Below are positions 34,809 through 42,351 of a DNA stretch of 64,000 nucleotides, piece after piece; the first letter of the stretch is position 1, and each line of letters starts with the position of its first letter. The notes beneath the pieces are model-generated. The model ran no database searches, was not told the DNA's origin, and saw only the letters and a program-made list of their open reading frames with translations. The stretch comes from Paenibacillus tundrae (GTDB lineage: Bacteria; Bacillota; Bacilli; Paenibacillales; Paenibacillaceae). The translations under genes and the position numbers were made by a program. The DNA is taken from contig NZ_JAUSTI010000021.1 in the NCBI RefSeq assembly GCF_030812775.1, positions 26,002 to 90,001 of the forward strand, read 5' to 3'.

Positions 34809-35570
34809 ATGTTGCCTTTCCCAGCTGAAACGAGTCGTAAAGTAAAATTCAATTTTATAAATGAGATAAAGAACAAGTTATTAGAAAAATACGATAAGGA
34901 TATTGAGGCTATCGGTATTTATGGTTCAGTTGCTCAAGGAAAAGAGGGGCCTTACTCAGATATAGAATTGCATATCATTAGTGGAGATGGAGTGAATATA
35001 CCTACCCATGAATTAATTCTTCATCCGTTTAAATTAGAGATTTCTACCAAGCAGATATCCGAATGGTTTCATCAAGCAAGCGTAGTGGACGATGGATGGG
35101 CGCTTAGAACGGGAAGTTTCGTACATATTACCTCCCTATACGATCCAAATGGCTTATTTCCTAAGGCGAAGGAGATTGTGCTCTCAGTACCTGACGAAAG
35201 GTTTAGAGAAGTAATAGCAGAATTTATGATTTGGGAGCCATATGAGACGATGGGCAAGATCCGAAATGCCAAAGCTTCGAACAACCTCTCTTATCTGCCT
35301 CGTGCTGTATTTGATTTAACATGGCAAACGGCTAAATTGATTGGATTGATGAATAAACAGTATTACACTAGTAGAGCCGTAACCCTGGAAGAATCTATAG
35401 AAAAACCTATCAAGCCAGAAGGATATACGGAGTTAGCAACAAAAGTAATAAGTGGTGAGTTAGCTGATAAGGAAGAGCTTTATTTACTTTGTGAGAACTT
35501 ATGGTGTGGTTTGAATCGTTTGCTTGAGGATTTAAGAATAGAATATCGAAGTGATGTTCTAGATTTGTGA
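34809..35570 (+). CDS. Kanamycin nucleotidyltransferase-like protein (ANT(4') family)
   Basis: 253 residues, same length and layout as ANT(4')-I: N-terminal 'EIKNKLLEKYDKDIEAIGIYGSVAQGKEGPYSDIELHII' region with GS...SDIE as metal site, and a C-terminal helical domain ('FDLTWQTAKLIGLMNKQYYT', 'GELADKEELYLLCENLWCGL'). In ANT(4') the Glu145 general base lies in 'EELFEY'; here the corresponding 'IWEPYETMGKIRNAK' keeps a Glu. It would transfer AMP to 4'-OH of aminoglycosides, but activity is unproven. GGAGG is 7 bases before ATG. Confidence 0.82.
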   Translation: MLPFPAETSRKVKFNFINEIKNKLLEKYDKDIEAIGIYGSVAQGKEGPYSDIELHIISGDGVNIPTHELILHPFKLEISTKQISEWFHQASVVDDGWALRTGSFVHITSLYDPNGLFPKAKEIVLSVPDERFREVIAEFMIWEPYETMGKIRNAKASNNLSYLPRAVFDLTWQTAKLIGLMNKQYYTSRAVTLEESIEKPIKPEGYTELATKVISGELADKEELYLLCENLWCGLNRLLEDLRIEYRSDVLDL

Positions 35571-35611
35571 AAGCGTAGGATAGCAGGAGCCGATAGCTTA
35601 ATAAATCCAAG

Positions 35612-35644
35612 AAAGCAGCTGATCACAGTGATCAGCTGCTTTTA
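35612..35644 (+). terminator. Terminator after the KNTase-like gene
   Basis: AAAGCAGCTGATCA and TGATCAGCTGCTTT are a perfect 14-bp stem around CAG, followed by T. The stem core is shared with the terminator at 26096. Confidence 0.92.
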
Positions 35645-35711
35645 TTCGGCTAAGGGGCAGGATAGGTTTGGTGTTAATTTTATCGTCCGAATGGCGGTTT
35701 TGAATATAGTA

Positions 35712-35764
35712 CCTTTCATACTGTCACATTATTAGTAGAGTTGTTCGTTGTATAGTATGAAAGG
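35712..35764 (+). promoter_or_regulatory. Inverted repeat in the sigma-gene leader
   Basis: CCTTTCATACT (35712-35722) and AGTATGAAAGG (35754-35764) are perfect 11-bp inverted copies 31 bases apart. The right arm overlaps the start of the ribosome site (AAGGGGGG) and a TATAGT box at 35751-35756. Confidence 0.6.
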
Positions 35765-35775
35765 GGGGAGAGAGC

Positions 35776-36372
35776 TTGAATGACACGGAGATTAATCAGA
35801 TCATTGCAGATGTATTAGATGGAGAGATAGAGAAATTCGAACAGATCATGAAGGTGTATCAGAAACCAATTTTTCTCTACTGTTATCATATGCTGGGTAA
35901 ATATGACGAAGCCGAAGATAATGCACAGGAAGTATTTCTGAAGACATTTCGCAACTTGCGAAAATATACCCAATATGAGATGGGTTTTAGCGCATGGTTA
36001 TACAAGATTGCCTACCATCAGTGTATTGACTTCATTCGTAAGCGTAAATTGGTTAAATATCTACCTTTCTTTTACCGTGATGATAAAGACAACAATGATG
36101 TCGATATGCATATTGAAGCTAACTATTTTGATGAATCTGTACATCAGGCGATGACAAAATTATCGGCGGAGGAACGCAACTTGTTAATCTTACGTTGTAT
36201 CGAGGATAAGAGTTACCAGGAGATTGGTTTGATTCTTGGCAAGAATACCGCAAGCCTTCGTAAAAAATATGAACGGACATCCGCAAAATTTCGAAAGTAT
36301 TATGCCCAAGCAAAGGGACTGGGAGTGTATGAATATGGAGAAGGATCAGGACTTGAAAAAACTGTTTGGTGA
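35776..36372 (+). CDS. ECF-type RNA polymerase sigma factor
   Basis: 198 residues. Region 2 is 'IFLYCYHMLGKYDEAEDNAQEVFLKTFRNL' with 'FSAWLYKIAYHQCIDFIRKRK'; region 4 is 'LSAEERNLLILRCIEDKSYQEIGLILGKNTASLRKKYERTSAKFRK'. Both are clear ECF features. Start TTG at 35776, 5 bases after GGGGGGAG. It is coupled to an anti-sigma gene. The C-terminus (about 15 residues) lies over the anti-sigma start. Confidence 0.93.
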   Translation: MNDTEINQIIADVLDGEIEKFEQIMKVYQKPIFLYCYHMLGKYDEAEDNAQEVFLKTFRNLRKYTQYEMGFSAWLYKIAYHQCIDFIRKRKLVKYLPFFYRDDKDNNDVDMHIEANYFDESVHQAMTKLSAEERNLLILRCIEDKSYQEIGLILGKNTASLRKKYERTSAKFRKYYAQAKGLGVYEYGEGSGLEKTVW

Positions 36373-37279
36373 CTCGCGTATTCCCGATGTGGAACTAACA
36401 GGTAAGGTAATGAAGGTACTGCATACTGAAATGAAAAAGGAGAGGTTTTTTGTGAAATATAAAATTGCTTTAACTGCGTTTGTTGGAATGATGTTAATGG
36501 CGACCACAGGTTATGCGGCAGTCCAGTATCATTCTTTGACGAATAAGGATGGCGAAGTAGTATATGAGACTAAATCAACGAAAGAATACGAAAAGACAGA
36601 ATCAAAAGAGGACGTACAACGTTTTGAAGCTTTTTATGACCTTAAAGAGAAGCAGTTAAAGAACGGTCAAGCCGCTTTATTTTATGTTGCTGCCAATAAC
36701 CCGAATCATCAGACAGATCTGGGTACGAAGGTAACTAGTTTCTACAATCTTTCTCAGTTGCGCGATACGATTACAGATCAATCAATTAAGGTTGCAGACA
36801 AGGTCAATGGGAATTATACGTACCAACAGGCGGATGTATTCTTCAAAACTGCGTATGATGTAAATCCACCCTCTTTGCAAGAAAAAGAGGAAATGACTAA
36901 AAAACTGAGACATCAGGCCGAAAAGTCTAAGCAGGGTTATGCAATGATGCCAGTTGAAATGACAGATGAGGTTTCCCATCTAGCTGTTACGTATCAAAAC
37001 GGCGAGGATAAAATCGAGGTTATGATCCATAATCTGACTGGTAAGAGCAACCCGACATCGTATATTGACGAGAAAGTTGAATTTAAACAGGAAAAGGTTC
37101 ATGTGAAGGGTGTAGAAATGCTGCAAACCGAATTTGGTCCTTCACGCGCGATCCAGTTGCAATGGATATACGAGAGCCCGGACAAAAAACAAAGATACAG
37201 CTATACTGTGCTGGCAAATGCAGATCAAGTAAGCAAAGAAACCTTGATGGAAATTGCTGAAAGTTATTTGGACTACTAA
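36335..37279 (+). CDS. Membrane anti-sigma factor with DUF4367-like sensor domain
   Basis: About 314 residues: a short cytoplasmic N-terminus (about 45), one membrane helix 'IALTAFVGMMLMATTGYAAVQY', then a large outer domain ending 'YSYTVLANADQVSKETLMEIAESYLDY', a DUF4367 pattern. Such proteins hold the cognate ECF factor until an envelope signal releases it. The gene overlaps the sigma gene. I start at ATG 36335 (9 bases from GGGAG); ATG 36329 is also possible. Confidence 0.85.
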   Translation: MEKDQDLKKLFGDSRIPDVELTGKVMKVLHTEMKKERFFVKYKIALTAFVGMMLMATTGYAAVQYHSLTNKDGEVVYETKSTKEYEKTESKEDVQRFEAFYDLKEKQLKNGQAALFYVAANNPNHQTDLGTKVTSFYNLSQLRDTITDQSIKVADKVNGNYTYQQADVFFKTAYDVNPPSLQEKEEMTKKLRHQAEKSKQGYAMMPVEMTDEVSHLAVTYQNGEDKIEVMIHNLTGKSNPTSYIDEKVEFKQEKVHVKGVEMLQTEFGPSRAIQLQWIYESPDKKQRYSYTVLANADQVSKETLMEIAESYLDY

Positions 37280-37286
37280 AACGATG

Positions 37287-37326
37287 GGAATCTTCTCCAA
37301 TGCCAATGGGGTTGATTCCCGTTTTG
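37287..37326 (+). terminator. Terminator after the anti-sigma gene
   Basis: GGGAATC pairs with GATTCCC around a 21-base loop, then GTTTT. Confidence 0.6.
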
Positions 37327-37454
37327 GCATGATAAATAAGTTACATGAAAGGGGCTCAGTGAGAGAGAGGGAATGCAAAATATCTAATATATGTACATGA
37401 TACGGGATGAGGTCTTCAAGCTGCAATCACGTGATCGGCTACCCTAAAGCTAAT

Positions 37455-37489
37455 GTAAAATGGATCAACCAGAAAGAACTGGTTGATCC
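37455..37489 (-). terminator. Terminator of the VanRS-like pair
   Basis: GGATCAACCAG and CTGGTTGATCC, perfect 11 bp around 6 bases; on the minus strand TTTT follows. It lies just after the kinase stop. Confidence 0.8.
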
Positions 37490-37543
37490 CATAATACGAT
37501 CGGGTAGTATAGTTTTAGATTATTAGCGGGGAACTGTATCATT

Positions 37544-39478
37544 CTACAAAGGCGCGCTTTGACCATTGGCTTTTCGTTCATAATTTTTCTTCACAGGAAT
37601 TTCAAAGCTCCATTCTCCGGAGAGCAGATCCTGCTGACCCGAGCCATCGGACAGGATTAGCTGGTTTACGTTAACCTTCAACAGAAACTGGTCTGGAGGT
37701 GGTAAAGTCTCGATGAAATAAAATCTGATGGTGCCGTTTTTGGCCAACGTTACACCTGTATCCGTGGCAATGCCGGGAACTGCCTTTATCGTTGAAGGAT
37801 CCAACATAAAAGTTGGCTTTACCGATTGTTTCGCCCACTGCAACTCCGATATCTCGTTAGAATGTTTCATGGAGTATTGAATAATTAGGCCCTGGCCGTC
37901 GAAAACGTAACTATGAATAAGCAGTGTATAGCCTTTGTCTGTTTTACCAGCAATTAAAGTCATCTCGTTATTCCCGCTTGTTGGTATCAGCGTTGGATCG
38001 TCATTTTCAGAGAAGATGGCAGGCGACTTTGCCACGAGATGGGAGGTAAATGAATTCTTAACGCTGAATAGTACCAACGCACAGACGAGCAACACGATCA
38101 TTGGTACAGCAGCTATCCTAGGTTGGAATAAGCGTCGTTCTTTATGAGAAATTCTTGTTTTCGGCGCCAGTCCTTGTTCGGGGGGGATGGTCGGTATCTG
38201 CTCGATTTCATGTTGATCTATTTTCGGAACAGCTTCATGAGCCTGATTAAGGGCAGAAATGGAGAAGCGTGTCTCAAATGAAGTTGCCTTCCTGCTGCTG
38301 CGAGCAGTAATGCATCCTCGGTGTACCTCGACAATACTCTTCGTGATAGCCAGACCAAGACCTGTACCCCCGGTCTGCTTCGACCTAGACCTCTCCACCC
38401 GATAAAAGCGGTCGAAGATGAACGGCAAATCCCGTTCCGGAATGGGATCTCCATAATTTTGGATTCGTACGGCCAGCATATCTCCATCCTGTGTAATATC
38501 GATATCGATATATTTGCCCGCCTTCCCGTACTGGATGGCATTCGCGATGATATTCTCGTACGCCCGTACCAACAATCCTCCGTCCGCTTGAATCTTGAAA
38601 TCTCCTTCTTGTATGTTCAGCCTGATTTCCATACCTGCGTTCTCCGTGATCGGCACAAATTCCTCGACAAGCTGACCGATTAACCCGGCGATATCGAGCT
38701 CGCCGAGTTCCAGAGGCAGACCGTTGTTGATACGCGTATACTCGAACAGTTCGTCGATTAATCGCCGAAGCGACAAAGACTTCTCATACGCGATGTTGAC
38801 GAAATAACGCATCTCCACTTCATCCTGATATCGATCCTTCTCGATCACTTCGAGAAAACCGAGAATCGAGGTCAGTGGAGTACGCAGGTCATGCGATACA
38901 CCTGTAATCAAATCGTTTTTAGTCTTTTCAGCCTTGCGTTCCTCCGCTATAGAATGTTTCAATTGCATACTCATCTGGTTAATGCTGCGCGCGACCTCAC
39001 CCAATTTATTACCGACAATTTCCGGAATTTGGTGGTCGAACTGGCCGCTCGCAATTTCCTCCAAACCATATGTGATTTCCGCCAAGTAATGATCCCATTC
39101 GGAGCTCAAATGATTCATACTCTCAGCGATCACACTTAGCTCGTCCTTGCTTTTGACCGTTACCACATTTCCGAAACGACCTGCTGATATTTCCTGCAAC
39201 CCTGCATTGATCGCGCGCAAATCTCGAACCAAACGCAGGCTGGCAAGGAAAAAAGTGACGGGAAATAGAATTATACCGGTAATGATCATCACGCGAAGGG
39301 ACCCGGCTTGCTCAATGATCCAATTGATCGGGGCAGCAACATATTCAATTTTTTGCAGTGCTCCCGCCATGACATAACCCAAAAAAATAGCTGCACCTGT
39401 TAAAGCCAGGCTTGCAACCATGATCAGCATTAATCTCCAACGAATCGTATATAGCCACTGTGGTTGCATATTACTCAC
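37544..39478 (-). CDS. Sensor histidine kinase with extra C-terminal membrane anchor and outer domain
   Basis: 644 residues. Two N-terminal membrane helices, two HAMP-like segments ('RLVRDLRAINAGLQEISAGRFGN', 'GLEEIASGQFDHQ'), HisKA with phosphorylated His in 'GVSHDLRTPLTS' (about residue 195), HATPase with N-box 'ENIIANAIQYG' and 'GGTGLGLAI'. So far VanS-like. Unusually, about residue 455 begins a third helix ('AAVPMIVLLVCALVLFSV'), then a roughly 170-residue domain ending 'LLSGEWSFEIPVKK', the pattern of DUF4179/DUF5643 outer domains. It overlaps the regulator gene by 8 bases. The extra domain may sense an envelope signal; that is inference. Confidence 0.88.
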   Translation of the reverse strand: MSNMQPQWLYTIRWRLMLIMVASLALTGAAIFLGYVMAGALQKIEYVAAPINWIIEQAGSLRVMIITGIILFPVTFFLASLRLVRDLRAINAGLQEISAGRFGNVVTVKSKDELSVIAESMNHLSSEWDHYLAEITYGLEEIASGQFDHQIPEIVGNKLGEVARSINQMSMQLKHSIAEERKAEKTKNDLITGVSHDLRTPLTSILGFLEVIEKDRYQDEVEMRYFVNIAYEKSLSLRRLIDELFEYTRINNGLPLELGELDIAGLIGQLVEEFVPITENAGMEIRLNIQEGDFKIQADGGLLVRAYENIIANAIQYGKAGKYIDIDITQDGDMLAVRIQNYGDPIPERDLPFIFDRFYRVERSRSKQTGGTGLGLAITKSIVEVHRGCITARSSRKATSFETRFSISALNQAHEAVPKIDQHEIEQIPTIPPEQGLAPKTRISHKERRLFQPRIAAVPMIVLLVCALVLFSVKNSFTSHLVAKSPAIFSENDDPTLIPTSGNNEMTLIAGKTDKGYTLLIHSYVFDGQGLIIQYSMKHSNEISELQWAKQSVKPTFMLDPSTIKAVPGIATDTGVTLAKNGTIRFYFIETLPPPDQFLLKVNVNQLILSDGSGQQDLLSGEWSFEIPVKKNYERKANGQSAPL

Positions 39479-40184
39479 CCCTTAATTTTTCATCACTTTC
39501 TATTTTGTATCCAATTCCCCATACGGTTTTGATGATTCGAGGTTCACGCGGGTTAGATTCTATCTTCTCGCGGAGCTTTCTGATATGTACCATAACGCTA
39601 TTTTTTGACTCCATAAAGGGCTCGTTCCAGACCTCTTCGTAGATACGATCCATACTAAGCACCGTTCCTCTATTAACTGCCAACGTATGAAGGAGTGCGA
39701 ACTGGCGGGGAGTTAACTTAATTTCCTGCTGATCGACCTTTACCGTATGGGATGAAATATTAATGGTAACATTTTCGATGTGTATTTCGTTCGCGTTAGT
39801 CGCAATGGCGTTGAACTGGTTCATCCTTCGAAGCTGTGACTTGATACGTGCGATCAACTCGAGTGGGTTGAATGGTTTGGTTACGTAGTCGTCCGCGCCG
39901 ATGCTGAGACCTGATATTTTATCGATATCTTGGCTTTTAGCCGATAACATGATGATGGGGATAGGGTTCGTTTCTCGTATTTTCATACATGCTTGCAACC
40001 CGTCCATTTCGGGCATCATTAGATCAAGTACAATTAAATCGATTTGTTGCGAATTCAGAATCTTCAGTGCCTCCACGCCATTCGACGCTTGCAGGAGCTT
40101 GTAGCCTTCGTTATTGAAATAGATACTCATTAATTGGATGATTTCCGCTTCATCATCCACCATCAAAATCGTACTTTCCGCCAT
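39471..40184 (-). CDS. Response regulator (OmpR/VanR type)
   Basis: 237 residues. Receiver with acidic pair 'MVDDE', phospho-Asp in 'LIVLDLMMPEMDG' and Lys in 'VTKPF'; winged-helix output from about 130 ('KLTPRQFALLHTLAVNRGTVLS', 'VMVHIRKLREKIE', 'IKTVWGIGYKIE'). AGGAGG is present before ATG. First gene of the pair with the kinase at 37544. Its target may include the divergent solute-binding protein gene at 40388, 200 bases away. Confidence 0.93.
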   Translation of the reverse strand: MAESTILMVDDEAEIIQLMSIYFNNEGYKLLQASNGVEALKILNSQQIDLIVLDLMMPEMDGLQACMKIRETNPIPIIMLSAKSQDIDKISGLSIGADDYVTKPFNPLELIARIKSQLRRMNQFNAIATNANEIHIENVTINISSHTVKVDQQEIKLTPRQFALLHTLAVNRGTVLSMDRIYEEVWNEPFMESKNSVMVHIRKLREKIESNPREPRIIKTVWGIGYKIESDEKLRGE

Positions 40185-40387
40185 AGATCCTCCTTGATTC
40201 TTTATCTACCCTACATTGGAAGGTAGCACGATAATTATAAGTGATTTTTTTTATGCATTAAGTAACGTCAGTATTAATTAAGGAAATGATAAGAAGTATG
40301 GTAGTTAGATGATAAGATTTCACCTCTATACTTAGTTCAACACAAGCGAATAATCGTTTGAACAAAAATGGAGTGGAGGTTTTATTT

Positions 40388-41755
40388 TTGAAGCACAATG
40401 TATTACAGAAGACCATGCTGGTTAGTCTTAGTGTTATGTTAATCAGTATTTCAGCAGGCCTTAGCACTGGTAAACAAGCTTCTGCAAATTCAGACAATGA
40501 GGTAGATACGAAACGTACTTTAAAAGTGTTGTACTGGAACGAAGACGATTTCAACAGGACGTATGGAAATTTGTTTAGTCAGAAGTACCCGAATACAAAC
40601 ATCGAAGTCGTTGCACCTGCAGGTATGGAGGCGATTAAGGATTACGATGGGGCTATCCAAAAGTATTCACCGGATCTTGTTATGCTGCCCCCATACCATT
40701 ACAAACGACTGTCTACAGATAAAAAGTTGGTCGATTTAGAACCGTTAATTAAGCGAGATAGGTATGACACGACAACGTTATACCCTGGCTTGCTTGATGA
40801 ATTGAAGAAACAAGGCGGTGGCAAACTTTATGGGTTAAGCCCAAAAGCAGACTCGTATGCTCTTCTGTATAATGCTGATTTATTTAAAAAGTACAATGTC
40901 AAAGTACCAAATGATGGAATGACGTGGGAAGAGATATTGAATCTTGCTCAAAAATTCCCTACTAAGGGTGATAAGAACTCCCGAATTTGGGGTCTAAGCT
41001 CCTTTGGATCCAGCAATTTGGTCATGGATATCGCCAGAACAGAAGGATTAACGTACATGGATCCAGGTACTCTAAAGGCTACTGCGAATACAACTGCGTG
41101 GAAAAACGCTTATCGTCTGGCGAGCGAGACAACGAAGTCCGGGGCACTTGACGAAGGGATCAGTTTGTCAGGCAAAAGTTACCTGGAAAGTAGCTCGTTC
41201 ATTATGGGACGATCAGCTATGAAAGTAGCCTCAATTAGTCAGCTACAGTCTTTACAGGCGGCAAAAAGCGGTGTGAAGAATTATAAACCTTTCACACTTG
41301 GAATTGTTGCCGGCCCTGTCGCTAAGGATAGAAAGTCAACAGGGAACGTTTTCATTAATGAGATATTTGCAATTCCAGCAGACGCAGCAGATGTTGATGC
41401 TGCTTGGGATTTCATCAAATACTTCAATGGAGAAGATTATGCTACCGAATACTATAAATCCAAGAGCTCTAATACTAGTATCGGCGCTCCTTTATCTCGC
41501 ATGATTAAGGAGTACTCAGGTTACAAGTTGGATGCGTTCTATAAATTAAAACCTAATCTGGATTCATCGATAACAAGCTATGCACTCATGAACAAGTCAC
41601 CCAATTTCGAATTAAAATTTCGTTCGATTCTACTTAAAGAACTGACACAAGTAGTAAATGGGAAGAAAACACTAGCCAAAGCAACGGCTGCTATTCAATC
41701 AGGTACTCAAGCTGCTGCTGATAAACTGAAAAAGGCTCAGACGGCAAAGAAGTAA
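40388..41755 (+). CDS. Extracellular solute-binding protein, sugar type
   Basis: 455 residues with signal peptide ending about 'KQASA' but no lipobox Cys, unusual for a Gram-positive binding protein. The fold of ABC sugar-binding proteins is recognisable: 'LKVLYWNEDDFNRTYGNLFSQKYPNTNIEV', 'GKLYGLSPKADSYALLYNADLFKKYNV' and 'AWDFIKYFNG'. No permease or ATPase genes are adjacent, so it may be a sensor component for the neighbouring kinase rather than a transporter part. Start TTG at 40388, 8 bases after GGAGG. Confidence 0.85.
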   Translation: MKHNVLQKTMLVSLSVMLISISAGLSTGKQASANSDNEVDTKRTLKVLYWNEDDFNRTYGNLFSQKYPNTNIEVVAPAGMEAIKDYDGAIQKYSPDLVMLPPYHYKRLSTDKKLVDLEPLIKRDRYDTTTLYPGLLDELKKQGGGKLYGLSPKADSYALLYNADLFKKYNVKVPNDGMTWEEILNLAQKFPTKGDKNSRIWGLSSFGSSNLVMDIARTEGLTYMDPGTLKATANTTAWKNAYRLASETTKSGALDEGISLSGKSYLESSSFIMGRSAMKVASISQLQSLQAAKSGVKNYKPFTLGIVAGPVAKDRKSTGNVFINEIFAIPADAADVDAAWDFIKYFNGEDYATEYYKSKSSNTSIGAPLSRMIKEYSGYKLDAFYKLKPNLDSSITSYALMNKSPNFELKFRSILLKELTQVVNGKKTLAKATAAIQSGTQAAADKLKKAQTAKK

Positions 41756-41761
41756 AATAGT

Positions 41762-41800
41762 AAGGCCTGCTCTTCTACGAAGGGCGGGTCTTATTTTTTT
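41762..41800 (+). terminator. Terminator after the solute-binding gene
   Basis: AAGGCCTGCTCTTC pairs with GAAGGGCGGGTCTT (wobbles), loop TAC, then seven T. Confidence 0.9.
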
Positions 41801-41968
41801 GCGTGAAAGTGCAGAATCCAACCGGATCTCGCAACCATGCCGCTTAAGAATGGAGTGGAACACCCAAAATACGTATCTACCAATGGCCAGATCTTCTCAC
41901 ACTCGTAAAAAAGAGCAACTCAAAGCAGCAGTACTGGCTGTCTTTGGAGTTGCTGTTCATGCATATAC

Positions 41969-42325
41969 TCAGTTGGAGCGTAACTGGTTCACAACGTTTT
42001 CGGGAATCATGTCCTCTTCTATTAGAATCCATTCTTTGGTGTAGGCTCCCTTAGCAAGTACCCTAACATAGCCTTCCGGATTCTGTTCTTTGCTTGAAGA
42101 AAAAGTGATCTTTTTCTTCTCTCCCTTTCCTGTGTATCCTGTCAGATTATATCTGTAGCGAATCCATTCATTTTTACCTTCCTTCTTGGCTGGTTCATTA
42201 ATTATTGCGTATACATATTGTTCCTCATAGAGTGGGTTGAACTGATCAAACTCCCGTTTGAATGTTAAATACAGAGCTGAGCAAACAATTAGTACGGTTA
42301 GTACAAAAACAACGATTTTTTTCAT
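41969..42325 (-). CDS. YxeA-family (DUF1093) secreted protein
   Basis: 118 residues: N-terminal signal/anchor 'KIVVFVLTVLIVCSALYL', then the YxeA pattern 'QYVYAIINEPAKKEG', 'YRYNLTGYTGKGEKKKITF' and 'YVRVLAKGAYTKEWILIEEDMIP'. Function unknown. In B. subtilis yxeA ends the yxdJKLM peptide-response cluster, exactly as here. Confidence 0.88.
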   Translation of the reverse strand: MKKIVVFVLTVLIVCSALYLTFKREFDQFNPLYEEQYVYAIINEPAKKEGKNEWIRYRYNLTGYTGKGEKKKITFSSSKEQNPEGYVRVLAKGAYTKEWILIEEDMIPENVVNQLRSN

Positions 42326-42351
42326 GACATATTACCTCCTCATACTAATTG

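Noticed and set aside
41799..42044. 81-residue frame overlapping the solute-binding gene's terminator
   Set aside because: Starts in the terminator tail and runs into the yxeA-like gene on the other strand.
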